NCBI GenBank assembly: GCA_011390955.1
Contig: JAABRM010000026.1
Coordinates: 32,701-96,700, forward strand
Reading direction: 5' to 3'
From: Oscillatoriales cyanobacterium
Lineage (GTDB): Bacteria > Cyanobacteriota > Cyanobacteriia > Cyanobacteriales > Laspinemataceae
DNA length: 64,000 bases
Below are positions 19,301 through 25,574 of the stretch, one piece after another (the first letter of the stretch is position 1; each line of letters opens with the position of its first letter). Made by a program: the position numbers and the translations under genes. The notes below the pieces were generated by a model, which did not search any database, was not told where the DNA came from, and saw only the letters and a program-made list of their open reading frames with translations.

Positions 19301-20233
19301 GGTAAAGTCACGATCGCTGGGGCGGCTTTTCGACCCATCATTGGGGGTGAAATTCGGTTACACGATGGCAAAGCGTCTGTTCCCAAACGAGACGAAACTC
19401 AGTCAGCGGCTTTGTCCGTCGAAGCAGCAGAACCGCCAATTGTCCCCATTTTAGATAACTTTAGAATTACTTTAGGCAACAAATTTGAACTAGAAAACTG
19501 GCCGTTATTTGATTTTAGGATTACCGGAGATTTAATCGTCAATGGGTCTTTATATGACTTAAAGCCCGATGGCATTATTCAATTAGTCCGGGGACAGATT
19601 AATTTATTTAGTAGTCAGTTTTTTGTGACTCGGAATTATGAGCAAATCGTCGAATTTTCCCCAGAGTGGGGCTTAGATCCAAACTTGAATATTCAGTTGG
19701 GGACGGTGGTCTTAGAAAAATCTAGCGAACAACGTCTCCCGGACTCGGACGCGGAAATTGCCGATCCATTAGTGTTTTCTGCCCGACCGGATCAAATTAA
19801 TGTCCGATTAACCATTAAAGGGCGATCGAGTGAACTTTTAGCCGCAATGGATAGTAACTCTCAACTGCTGGATTTGGTGGAAATAACGAGCATCCCCACG
19901 CGGAATAAGAGTGAAATCATTTCCCTGTTAGGTAATAAATTTTTAACTACCCTAGAAGAAATTCAACGACTTCCGGGAGACTTGTCAAATCGCTCTAGCA
20001 GGGAATGGTTAGAATTAGCGATTAACAATTTTATTGTCAAACCTTATGTCCAAGAGTTGCAATTTACCGTAGAAGATATGGTGACAAAAACTGGCCAAAA
20101 AATTGGCCTAGAAGATTTAAGAGTTTATCCGACTATCGAAGGGATTTATCAACTTAATGAACAGTCAGTTTTAGGTATATCTTATGATTATAATTATCAA
20201 CAATTTGAGGTTGAATATAAGATTCGGTTTTAA
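13337..20233 (+). CDS. tamB: TamB-like translocation/assembly module protein (DUF490)
   Basis: A 2298-residue protein with one N-terminal membrane helix (about residues 33-58) after a short cytoplasmic tail. A very long beta-rich region of repeating GxxNLxGxL-type strands follows, then a C-terminal DUF490/TamB domain (about 1900-2298) ending in YQQFEVEYKIRF. TamB-like proteins bridge the inner and outer membranes and are linked to outer-membrane protein insertion or lipid transfer. Cyanobacterial homologues of 1800-2300 residues are usual, so this one is at the long end. Part of its length comes from near-identical 97-residue tandem repeats (about residues 754-1060). It is monocistronic, with a heptamer array immediately downstream. 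Confidence 0.9.
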   Translation: MSDDPNPNRIPPDEIPKPKISSFWFRFLFWVKRPSTIAIIFSLVALGTGATIWTYVFITQKLVPLVSEQITKIVNRPVELGSVERFSVNSIRFGRSAMPPTETDPDRLSIEGVEVGFNIVPLLLKRSLPLTITLEKVNVYIEQDESGAWLDLNITTEGKPLPIEIPTTVKIPDAQIVLLANGKDTPLLVNVDVKTQLSEAFKQAKYDVAVGINTGQVTVTGQTFLATGESKVNARIDNFALTDLNPIIPDLPINLTNGFVAANLAVNLPSFQDLPTVLGTLAFREIEVAGDILPENILANGLLRFQGQTVNLEDVKGSLGAIAAEVSGQVDLNQGFNVAVEVNPFSLNSILELAQVESPILLDGDMAVNLQVTGSLKNPQVAGKVEAIRNTRIDRIDFEEISLNFLADLQQFTLTELRVLPVAGGKITGEGEVKFPSNSPQDIQLAFDFGADLPINAIASPYNLPPELAIGNFSASAKIRGTADNPEASLNWRLPAAEITVPNGNNPLAIALSGVGEILFSDKIVRVRNTFLKLGDGSINLAGNGNLETKKWEVSIAAASFTLDPFLPVPIELAIANANTTASGSLDNLDPREISASGELGLNIQGGTIQGEGRLDRGNISGSATTSQIELNLELNQFSNQLNAPLPLTLLASDIKLSGSLDALDPGAIQAAGNLGLKVADGLVNIQGEINSGLVKVGVTTSGINLTRIAPQLPMPVTLLSSQFNLSASIASLIRAISAKSTTEGLPTGLNLTGIDMNTDIRLAIADSLVNAQAQLNSGKVNAALNTTEIDVASLLSQLKKPGLLPELLADVKLLGIQANLSSSLAALINAANQSREAIARQELPSADSLTGIDLNTDIRLAVAEGLVNAQAQINSGKVNAALNTTEINVASLLNPLQKPGLLSLLSDVKLLGLQANISTTLAALINAANQSRNAIARQELPSADSLTGIDLNTDIRLAVAEGLVNAQAQINSGKVNAALNTTEINVASLLNPLQKPGLLSLLSDVKLLGLQANLSSSLAALINAANQSRNAIARQELPPADSLTGINLNTDIRLAVAEGLLNTTAQLNADGVTVSGNGEKINLAAFIPNLPLPVGVNSLQFNLATSLKSLLLLPQTQDFRGLDANANLDLIVGDGRINAQGRLNAGSLFASAKSYDQIYLPKLSPKLPIPITIFASGVTLSAGVNPLISAAQKIAIAGIDALTPETLRDIQVNGNVDMAIAQGRVNAIATARENKWQTAINMVNIQLLELAAILPPTVLSNPLIELNPDKFRLNSQANLGGEIASLLAFGAKPVAIELQNVSAQLGDQSLDAKGSIVLANLITNPDISQLQLDLGVRSNLNTLPVNLPPQAIAQGQISFDGRLEGRNLISDPLSPGNLQLIGDLRLGNVAVNEFKLEPILAGELNIQTGKELAIALKGKRDILSAQLAACNRPECLLPYLPVALAVKLGLDAENPLIINGNREGDRFNLNLEEFALGVLNIAPAIEYGIAGTVGGNISANLGINLFTLASSGNLRITKPSVGYIQAEEFATNFAYIDGIGQIPQGHLKLGQSQYEFQGGVNLNTRAINGKITTNGAQVEDILNTFSWYRVEDLIRNIQSPNTDSTNLETASRGLPNESLMNQLRRFAEINAILQKNAAAAQLAAPPNLIDIRGSYQADILIAGTIENPQADLKLAAENLAWRTKPPVVKVSETGVEIQDNKIIPIDRVIVQGNFENGVLTVQPMRVELGDTLISFVGKLGRESTTGKFQMEKLSVETLRNFVEIPGVKVDGEINANAVLAGTINNPQIRGDISLTEGEINDQKVDEVFGTFSLSNQRLLFATTQPSSLQVFGSVPVPPVPGENDRISVNLNIGTEAIALLGLLTQRQLEWVSGEGEIKLSAKGKLDLENKTLKQLEATGAMTFKDAVLKTATLDEELTINGQIAFDQERIRINQFAGTFAESILTVQGVLPILEPLSSDDPDLDYPMTISLNEGKINLNNLYKGKVGGKVTIAGAAFRPIIGGEIRLHDGKASVPKRDETQSAALSVEAAEPPIVPILDNFRITLGNKFELENWPLFDFRITGDLIVNGSLYDLKPDGIIQLVRGQINLFSSQFFVTRNYEQIVEFSPEWGLDPNLNIQLGTVVLEKSSEQRLPDSDAEIADPLVFSARPDQINVRLTIKGRSSELLAAMDSNSQLLDLVEITSIPTRNKSEIISLLGNKFLTTLEEIQRLPGDLSNRSSREWLELAINNFIVKPYVQELQFTVEDMVTKTGQKIGLEDLRVYPTIEGIYQLNEQSVLGISYDYNYQQFEVEYKIRF
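15596..16540 (+). repeat. 291-base in-frame tandem repeats inside tamB
   Basis: Units start at 15596, 15890, 16181 and 16472 (spacing 294, 291, 291) and each encodes about 97 residues beginning GI(D/N)LNTDIRLAVAEG. The second and third units are almost identical at the DNA level, which indicates recent duplication or ongoing homogenisation. The fourth is partial and diverges after about 70 bases. Multiples of three keep the frame. Confidence 0.9.
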
Positions 20234-20245
20234 ATGTTTTAGCAG

Positions 20246-20334
20246 AATTGATAATTGATAATTGATAATTGATAATTGATAATTGATAATTGATAATTGA
20301 TAATTGATAATTGATAATTGATAATTGATAATTG
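20246..20334. repeat. Heptamer tandem repeat AATTGAT
   Basis: Twelve to thirteen uninterrupted copies of AATTGAT, just after the tamB stop. Similar heptamer arrays occur at about 43255-43350 and 59944-60050. Short heptamer arrays (STRR sequences) are characteristic of filamentous cyanobacteria. Confidence 0.92.
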
Positions 20335-20462
20335 TTCTCCCCCGCTCCCCTGCACCCCTGCTCCCCTGCGAAGAGAGGTGCATAGAAGAGAAATAGACGG
20401 GGCGGTTACAGAGAATATACAATATGGGCGGAAAATAGATTCATCAAAAACCAAGGGATATT

Positions 20463-20585
20463 ATGGATATCAAGTTAGTAATCTCTGTGTTGACTGTGCT
20501 TTTCACCATTTCTTGCCTGTTTTTTGCCACGAAGAACGGATTTTACGATAGTGACAATTATCACGGGAACGGTTCAGCCCACTAA
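20463..20585 (+). CDS. 40-residue single-span membrane miniprotein
   Basis: A 40-codon frame starting MDIKLVISVLTVLF. One hydrophobic helix (about residues 4-23) is followed by a polar tail, TKNGFYDSDNYHGNGSAH. AAGGG lies a few bases before the ATG, and a strong terminator follows 24 bases after the stop, as expected for a free-standing gene. The composition resembles the small photosynthetic or thylakoid subunits of cyanobacteria, but I cannot assign it to a named family. The gene was selected on coding appearance, ribosome binding site and terminator; no function is claimed. Confidence 0.65.
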   Translation: MDIKLVISVLTVLFTISCLFFATKNGFYDSDNYHGNGSAH

Positions 20586-20608
20586 GTCGTCTGTCGCTGA
20601 TTTTTTTG

Positions 20609-20638
20609 GGACATCGATCGCCGGTGTCCTTTTTTTTT
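20609..20638 (+). terminator. Rho-independent terminator of the miniprotein gene
   Basis: Stem GGACATCG (20609-20616) with CGGTGTCC (20622-20629), one G-U pair, a loop of five and a run of nine T. Confidence 0.85.
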
Positions 20639-20727
20639 GACCAGACTTATTAAGTTTTAATTAAATTTACCCTGACCCTGATTGACATTTCGTCAGCGAA
20701 TTGTAACAATAAATACAGACGTGAAAA

Positions 20728-20848
20728 CAACGTTCATCTCGACTAAAGACCTCCTGGAGGATTTCCCCGGAGTCATCAGGTAGAGACGGAAGTAGGGATG
20801 ATCCCGAAGGAACGCGCCTCATTCAAAACGAACAAATTTTAAGAGGCG
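20728..20848 (+). promoter_or_regulatory. Glutamine riboswitch (glnA-type RNA) controlling gifB
   Basis: The leader contains the conserved blocks of the glnA/type 1 glutamine aptamer: CGTTCATC at 20731, GACGGAAGTAGG at 20785-20796 and CCGAAGGAACGC at 20804-20815. CGTTC (20731-20735) can pair with GAACG (20810-20814) to close P1. Immediately after, CGCCTC (20815-20820) is complementary to GAGGCG (20843-20848), which overlaps the gifB Shine-Dalgarno AGAGG (20842-20846). This suggests a translational switch in which glutamine binding competes with Shine-Dalgarno sequestration. The aptamer match is seen in the sequence; the switching mechanism is inferred. A TACAAT-like -10 sequence may lie just upstream. 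Confidence 0.88.
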
Positions 20849-20854
20849 AAAATT

Positions 20855-21325
20855 ATGAAACTGTGTTATCGCGGCGTTAGTTATGAATATACTTCCCCCA
20901 CTTTAAAAATCACATTGGGGGAAGTGGTGGGAAAATATCGCGGTCTAGATGTGCGATTCGCGAAAGCGATCCGCTTTGCGGAATCGCGCAATCTTGCCAC
21001 CATGCCTATGGAGCAACCGAGCTTTGAGTTGCAATATCGGGGAGTACCCTATAAAACTGGCAGCCAAGTGGTCGCCGCAAAACCGGCAGCGGTTGCCGCA
21101 TCAGAACCCATCACCCTCCCAGGTTTGCGTACCACAGAAAAAGCGCGATCGCTCATGGTGAAGCAGTCGCGAGGAATTAAAAAGCGTCAACAAGCGATGC
21201 TTAGTCGTTTAGCGGGAGAAGTAGGATTAGGCAGTAATGTTGCAGATTACTGGAATCGTATCCAAGGCAAAATTCATCCGACTTTTCGGATCAGCTATGA
21301 CCGGAGTCATGTTGCTTTTAGTTAA
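20855..21325 (+). CDS. gifB: Glutamine synthetase inactivating factor, IF17-like, with DUF4278 domain
   Basis: A 156-residue protein. The N-terminal half is DUF4278-like, with two KLxYRGVxY motifs (residues 2-9 and about 65-71). The C-terminal 65 residues closely follow the GifA/GifB (IF7/IF17) proteins: RSLMVKQSRGIKKRQQAMLSR, then YWNRIQGK and FRISYDRS. These basic proteins bind glutamine synthetase type I through conserved arginines and inhibit it when nitrogen is plentiful. The glutamine riboswitch directly upstream fits this role, since glutamine would raise synthesis of the inhibitor. Residues about 34-47 (FAKAIRFAESR) are encoded by a palindromic repeat absent from usual DUF4278 proteins; they separate GLDVR from NLATMP. 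Confidence 0.88.
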   Translation: MKLCYRGVSYEYTSPTLKITLGEVVGKYRGLDVRFAKAIRFAESRNLATMPMEQPSFELQYRGVPYKTGSQVVAAKPAAVAASEPITLPGLRTTEKARSLMVKQSRGIKKRQQAMLSRLAGEVGLGSNVADYWNRIQGKIHPTFRISYDRSHVAFS

Positions 21326-21503
21326 TTTTAGTTAAGATTTCTGGCCATGATTGCTCAGATTTAAAGACAATCATCTAGCATTTCTAGACATAAAAACGCG
21401 ATTCCGCAAAGCGGATCCTGAACGCGAATCGCACCGGAAATTTTACATCACTGGATTGCTTTTCCGCTATAACAGAGCGCTCGTCTGTGCGCGAATGGGA
21501 AAA

Positions 21504-21530
21504 ACGCCTCTCTCATGGGAGGTGTTTTTA
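21504..21530 (+). terminator. Terminator downstream of gifB
   Basis: ACGCCTC (21504-21510) pairs with GAGGTGT (21519-21525), one G-U pair, followed by T5. It lies about 180 bases after the gifB stop. Between them is a reverse-oriented copy of the palindromic repeat found inside gifB (about 21398-21418). Confidence 0.7.
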
Positions 21531-21647
21531 TTTGCTGATTCTTTGGAGATAAATTTTTTCAGAATAGTGATAGCGAATTGGGGCGATCGCCCCAAAAACA
21601 AGCGCCAAAAAGATCGCGGGATTTAATCGGATAAGCTAAAGTAAAAA

Positions 21648-21977
21648 TATAGTCATTTCAAATAAGTAGGTGGGCAGAAATAAATGCAGACCAGATCGGG
21701 AGAAAAACTATCATTCCCGCGTCCTTGCGAAGCCCATGCCAAAGGCTATAGGCGGGAATCCAAGGATTTACGGCGAGGAACGAAAAGTGCAATTAATTAT
21801 GTTCACCTACTTAAGAGTAACGCTGTAGGGGGGATTCGCGAATCCCCCCTACTTTGAGATCGCTATATGTGAAAAAACCCGGTTTCTTACCTGTAAAGAT
21901 TATCATGTTGGGTTTCGTTCCAAGGGCCCAACCTACAGCTACAGAATAATATATCATTCTTATTTGAAATGACTATA
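21648..21977. mobile_element. MITE with perfect 19-base terminal inverted repeats
   Basis: TATAGTCATTTCAAATAAG at 21648-21666 is exactly complementary to 21959-21977. The element has no ORF and starts and ends with TA, as expected for a TA-targeting (IS630/Tc1-like) non-autonomous element; that class assignment is inferred. A second MITE (21663-21813) lies nested at its left end. Related ends occur at 50777-50970 and 54847-54984. The whole 21326-22162 gap contains no gene. Confidence 0.75.
21663..21813. mobile_element. MITE with TAAGTAGGTG termini, copy 1
   Basis: A 151-base element bounded by TAAGTAGGTG and CACCTACTTA, with a central ATTCCCGC...GCGGGAAT palindrome. A second copy in inverted orientation is at 58468-58591 and shares GCAGAAATAAATGCAGA and GCAATTAATTATGTTCACC segments, so the ends are well defined by comparison. 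Confidence 0.75.
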
Positions 21978-22163
21978 CCCGCAAAGAAACCGGGTTTCTG
22001 CTGTTTGCTCCAGAAACCGGGTTTCTGCTTTTTCTTGCTAAAATTTTAGGATTTGCCAGAAAAGAAACCCGGTTTCTTGTTTCTACTGTTGAATTCAGAA
22101 ACCGGGTTTCTGCTTTTTCTTGCCAAAATTGTCGGATTTACCCGCAAAGAAACCCGGTTTCTT
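21868..22163. repeat. Cluster of AGAAACCGGGTTTCT palindromes
   Basis: At least six copies of the 15-16 base palindrome AGAAACCGGGTTTCT or its half sites occur between 21870 and 22160, some separated by GCTTTTTCTTGCCAAAATT spacers. Single copies are found across the window (5950, 6788, 7138, 31520-31576, 52173, 54471). Confidence 0.8.
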
Positions 22164-22474
22164 TAGAAAAAATCTGGTTTTTCCGTGGTGAAAAACTCAA
22201 TTTTCGGTAATAAAGGATCTTGAACAATTCCCACCCCATTAAATCCCCAACGATCTAACAGACTTTTCAGCCCCGACTGAGTAACTGACTCCACGGCAAA
22301 GCGATCGCGCATATCCCCGGCATACTTATTTAGATAACTCAGGGCATCAAAATTTTCTTTAAACATCAGCAAATATCCGGCCTGAGACTTCCCATCTGGA
22401 GCGCTAACTTTTGGATGCGCCGCTAGATAACTGCCATCAATTTTAGAACGAATTAAATAATAAATTTGAGTCAT
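22163..22474 (-). CDS. Conserved cyanobacterial hypothetical protein
   Basis: A 103-residue soluble protein beginning MTQIYYLIRSKIDGSYLAA, with a GYLLMFKENFDALSYLNKY segment and a C-terminal FNGVGIVQDPLLPKIEFF. I do not recognise a named domain. It starts 5 bases after the end of the peptide ABC permease gene on the same strand, so the two are probably cotranscribed. The last codons abut an AGAAACCGGG repeat. Confidence 0.7.
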   Translation of the reverse strand: MTQIYYLIRSKIDGSYLAAHPKVSAPDGKSQAGYLLMFKENFDALSYLNKYAGDMRDRFAVESVTQSGLKSLLDRWGFNGVGIVQDPLLPKIEFFTTEKPDFF

Positions 22475-22479
22475 TTTTT

Positions 22480-23538
22480 TTAATCTTCAGCCCCTAATTT
22501 AATCCGAGGATCGACTGCTTTTAAGAGTAAATCCGCTAACAAATTGCCGACGATCAACATCACCGCCCCCATCATCAAACTGCCCATCACCAAATACAAA
22601 TCCTGAGATTGAACAGCTTGCAAAATCAGCCGCCCCAACCCAGGCCAATTAAAGAAAGTTTCCGCAATAAATGCCCCGCCCAATAAACTGGAAAACTCAA
22701 ACCCTAAAATCGTGATTAAAGGATTGATCGCATTCCGCAAAGCATGAACATAAATCACTCGATTTTCCGGCAACCCTTTAGCGCGAGCAGTTTGGATATA
22801 ATCTTGCCGCAACACATCCAATAATTGACCGCGAGTAATCCGTTGTAACCCGGCAAAACTGGTGATACTCAGGGCTAAAGTGGGTAAAATCATGTGCCAA
22901 CCAATATCGATCATTTTGCCAAAAGGGGTGAGTCGATCGTGATAGATACTGGTCATGCCCCCCACCGGGAATACAGGAGAGACAATTTGGGCGACAAATA
23001 ATAGTAATAAGGCCGTAATCAGACTGGGAAATCCTTGCCCGGTGTAGCTAAGGACTTGTAACACCCGATCCGCTGTGCCATTTTGCTTCAGGGCGCCCAC
23101 AATCCCCAAGGGAATGGCGATCGCCCAAGTAATCACCAAAGAAGCGATCGACAACAACAAAGTATTGGGGATCCGTTCCCACAACAAATCGGCCACCGCC
23201 CGATTGTACACAAAACTTTGGCCAAAATCTCTTTGGGCGACAATCTGCCATAACCAGCGACCATACTGTTCAACGGGATGCCGATCCAAGCCAAACTGTT
23301 GATTATATTGGTCCAGGGTGTCTTGAGAAATGGCCGGATTTTGCCGTAAAGCATCCAGGTAATCCCCTGGGGCTAACTGAATAATCGCAAAACTAAGCAT
23401 CGATGCCAACCACAAGGTCAACACCGCTTGTAAGAGGCGCTTCACCACATAGAAAAACGTATCGCTGACAAAAAAAGCGATCGCTGCATCCTTCAATGCC
23501 GTAATGCGCTGCCCAGAAGAAACCTTAAAAGAAGTCAT
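22480..23538 (-). CDS. ABC transporter permease, dipeptide/oligopeptide (DppB/OppB) type
   Basis: A 352-residue inner-membrane protein from the ATG at 23538 (a TTG two codons upstream is possible). It has an N-terminal helix (RLLQAVLTLWLASMLSFAII), then the periplasmic LAPGDYLDALRQNP and QYNQQFGLDRHPVEQYGRWL signature of DppB-type permeases, and a BPD_transp_1 domain with about five more helices. The EAA-like loop is seen near DYIQTARAKGLPENRVIYVHALRNA. It should form half of a peptide or nickel-type import channel. No partner permease, ATPase or binding protein lies beside it, which is common for cyanobacteria. Confidence 0.9.
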   Translation of the reverse strand: MTSFKVSSGQRITALKDAAIAFFVSDTFFYVVKRLLQAVLTLWLASMLSFAIIQLAPGDYLDALRQNPAISQDTLDQYNQQFGLDRHPVEQYGRWLWQIVAQRDFGQSFVYNRAVADLLWERIPNTLLLSIASLVITWAIAIPLGIVGALKQNGTADRVLQVLSYTGQGFPSLITALLLLFVAQIVSPVFPVGGMTSIYHDRLTPFGKMIDIGWHMILPTLALSITSFAGLQRITRGQLLDVLRQDYIQTARAKGLPENRVIYVHALRNAINPLITILGFEFSSLLGGAFIAETFFNWPGLGRLILQAVQSQDLYLVMGSLMMGAVMLIVGNLLADLLLKAVDPRIKLGAED

Positions 23539-23634
23539 AGTCAAATGCGGAATGAGAAACCGTGAATCAAAGATCGGAGCTTAACATGATTGTAATCATG
23601 CAATCTCATTGATTATCTTCATCTTTCGCCGATT

Positions 23635-23793
23635 CTAAGTCGAAAAGTCAGGGTTGGCAAAGGGGCTAGGGGAAATGCGATCGGCCCGACAAAGCAGAAT
23701 ATCCTGATTTTCCCGCAGCAGACGGCACAGCACCTCTGGGGAAATTTTAAAAAAAATTTCCAAAATGTTCCGAGATTTAAATGGTAGAATCAC
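23635..23793 (-). CDS. Possible 52-residue small protein
   Basis: On the minus strand a short frame runs from a GTG at 23793 to TAG at 23635-23637. It encodes a sequence with an EIFFKISPEVLCRLLREN core and a LLCRADRISPSPFANPDF end. Codon use looks cyanobacterial and it contains GGGCCGATCGCA, but there is no clear Shine-Dalgarno and the start is uncertain (a TTG about 15 codons in is an alternative). It sits between the divergent permease and prs genes. This may be a real small gene or chance. Confidence 0.3.
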   Translation of the reverse strand: MILPFKSRNILEIFFKISPEVLCRLLRENQDILLCRADRISPSPFANPDFST

Positions 23794-23805
23794 GGGTAAC
23801 TGAAC

Positions 23806-24816
23806 GTGCTTCGAGGCTATGCTGTGATCCGTTCTGCTGCTTTAACTCTCCCAACTTCTTTGGGTAATATTTCCGATCACCGCCGTCTACGGCTGTTTTC
23901 TGGTTCTTCAAATCTCCCTCTAGCTCAGGAAGTGGCTCACTACCTGGGAATCGACTTAGGGCCAATGGTACGCAAGCGGTTTGCCGATGGAGAACTGTAT
24001 GTTCAAATTCAGGAATCCATCCGAGGCTGTGATGTTTATCTGATTCAGCCCACCTGCTACCCAGTTAACAACAACCTGATGGAATTGCTGATTATGATTG
24101 ATGCTTGCCGTCGAGCATCAGCCAGACAAATTACCGCAGTCATTCCTTACTATGGTTATGCTAGGGCCGATCGGAAAACGGCGGGACGTGAGTCGATTAC
24201 CGCCAAGTTAGTTGCCAATTTGATCGCCGGAGCGGGAGCAACTCGCATGGTAGCGATGGATTTGCATTCAGGGCAAATCCAGGGCTATTTTGATATCCCG
24301 TTGGATCATGTTTATTCTTCGCCGGTATTGCTCGATTATCTAACTCACAAAAATCTCCCGGATCTGGTGGTAGTTTCCCCAGATGTCGGCGGGGTAGCAA
24401 GAGCTAGAGCTTTTGCGAAAAAGTTAAATGACGCGCCGTTAGCAATTATTGATAAACGTCGCCAAGCTCATAACGTGGCGGAAGTGATGAATCTAATTGG
24501 TGACGTTAAAGGGAAAACAGCGGTATTAGTCGATGACATGATTGACACCGCTGGCACAATTACTGAAGGCGCTCGGTTACTGCGCCGTGAAGGTGCCAGA
24601 CAAGTCTATGCTTGTGCCACCCATGCAGTCTTTTCACCCCCAGCGGTGGAGCGCTTGTCGTCCGGACTGTTTGAAGAGGTAATTGTGACGAATACGATCC
24701 CGGTAGCTGAAGAACTCCGCTTCGATCAGCTACGCATTCTATCAGTGGCCAATTTGCTGGGTGAAACTATCTGGCGTGTCCATGAAGATAGTTCGGTAAG
24801 TAGTATGTTCCGCTAA
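23806..24816 (+). CDS. prs: Ribose-phosphate pyrophosphokinase
   Basis: A 336-residue class I PRPP synthetase. It makes phosphoribosyl pyrophosphate from ribose 5-phosphate and ATP for purine, pyrimidine, His, Trp and NAD synthesis. Visible motifs are LRLFSGSSNLPLAQEVAHYLG (substrate region), YGYARADRKTAGRE (catalytic flexible loop), VVSPDVGGVARARAFAKKL, and the PRPP-binding loop VLVDDMIDTAGTITEGARLL. The start is either GTG 23806 or GTG 23824; cyanobacterial homologues have a variable N-terminus of about this length. It is monocistronic. Confidence 0.96.
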   Translation: MLRGYAVIRSAALTLPTSLGNISDHRRLRLFSGSSNLPLAQEVAHYLGIDLGPMVRKRFADGELYVQIQESIRGCDVYLIQPTCYPVNNNLMELLIMIDACRRASARQITAVIPYYGYARADRKTAGRESITAKLVANLIAGAGATRMVAMDLHSGQIQGYFDIPLDHVYSSPVLLDYLTHKNLPDLVVVSPDVGGVARARAFAKKLNDAPLAIIDKRRQAHNVAEVMNLIGDVKGKTAVLVDDMIDTAGTITEGARLLRREGARQVYACATHAVFSPPAVERLSSGLFEEVIVTNTIPVAEELRFDQLRILSVANLLGETIWRVHEDSSVSSMFR

Positions 24817-25011
24817 ATTTGTGACTATCCCAATTTTCATTGGGTTCAGTCGCTCCTGGATTTCAGATCAAAACTGATTGATGCTGTTTTTTGAGCTTGA
24901 GTCAGGATTTTCTCTCATATTTTTGACTGCTGATTTCGGGATATTTTTATCTTTTCGCTATCGGGCGAATTTTCCAACTAAACAATGCGAGTTTTTTGGT
25001 CAGTTTATCTG

Positions 25012-25036
25012 CCTCCGTTTCTGCGGGGGTTTTTTT
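25012..25036 (+). terminator. Rho-independent terminator downstream of prs
   Basis: CCTCCG (25012-25017) pairs with CGGGGG (25024-25029), one G-U pair, loop TTTCTG, followed by T7. It lies about 200 bases past the prs stop. In the rest of the gap (24817-25574) I see only AT-rich DNA and a 57-codon frame at 25344-25517 (MTFSLNVKLYGHEDW) without a Shine-Dalgarno, which I do not annotate. Confidence 0.7.
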
Positions 25037-25574
25037 GCGATCTTTCACCCATAATCCACCACAAGTCTTGAATTATGTTCGTGAGAGACAGAAATTATTG
25101 GCCATTTAACGGTATTGTCGGGTTGGATCGGGTCTGATGAATCGATCGCCTGTAACCTGATGAGTCGTGTTTGGTGATATTGTTTGGTGATACATTTAAC
25201 TCTCTGTTGATGATGCTACCGGATCTGTTTGATTTAATTGGCGATCTAATTAACAAATTAACCTAGTTAAGCTTTTGTACTTGCTCAATAAAAGTTAACG
25301 GTTCTAAATATTTCTTAAATTTGATTCAAAATATCCTGTTCCGATGACTTTTTCCCTAAATGTCAAGCTTTACGGACATGAAGATTGGGCAGTCAGTTGG
25401 GAGAATTTGGATAATTATGCCCGGTGGGGAAGAGAGAACCTTGGCGGAGTCTCTGAGTCCAGCGATTCAGCAATTTTACGGATCTCAAAATACCTAATTA
25501 TACTGATGGCAACTTGAATCATCTATTGATAAGGTTGAAAAGAAGAACTTAAATTATATACATGAGAGATACTT

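Noticed and set aside
21351..21626. 91-codon ORF after gifB
   Set aside because: It spans a palindromic repeat and the gifB terminator and has no coding character.
25344..25517. 57-codon frame upstream of the histidine kinase
   Set aside because: No Shine-Dalgarno and no recognised relatives; left out, although it is not excluded.
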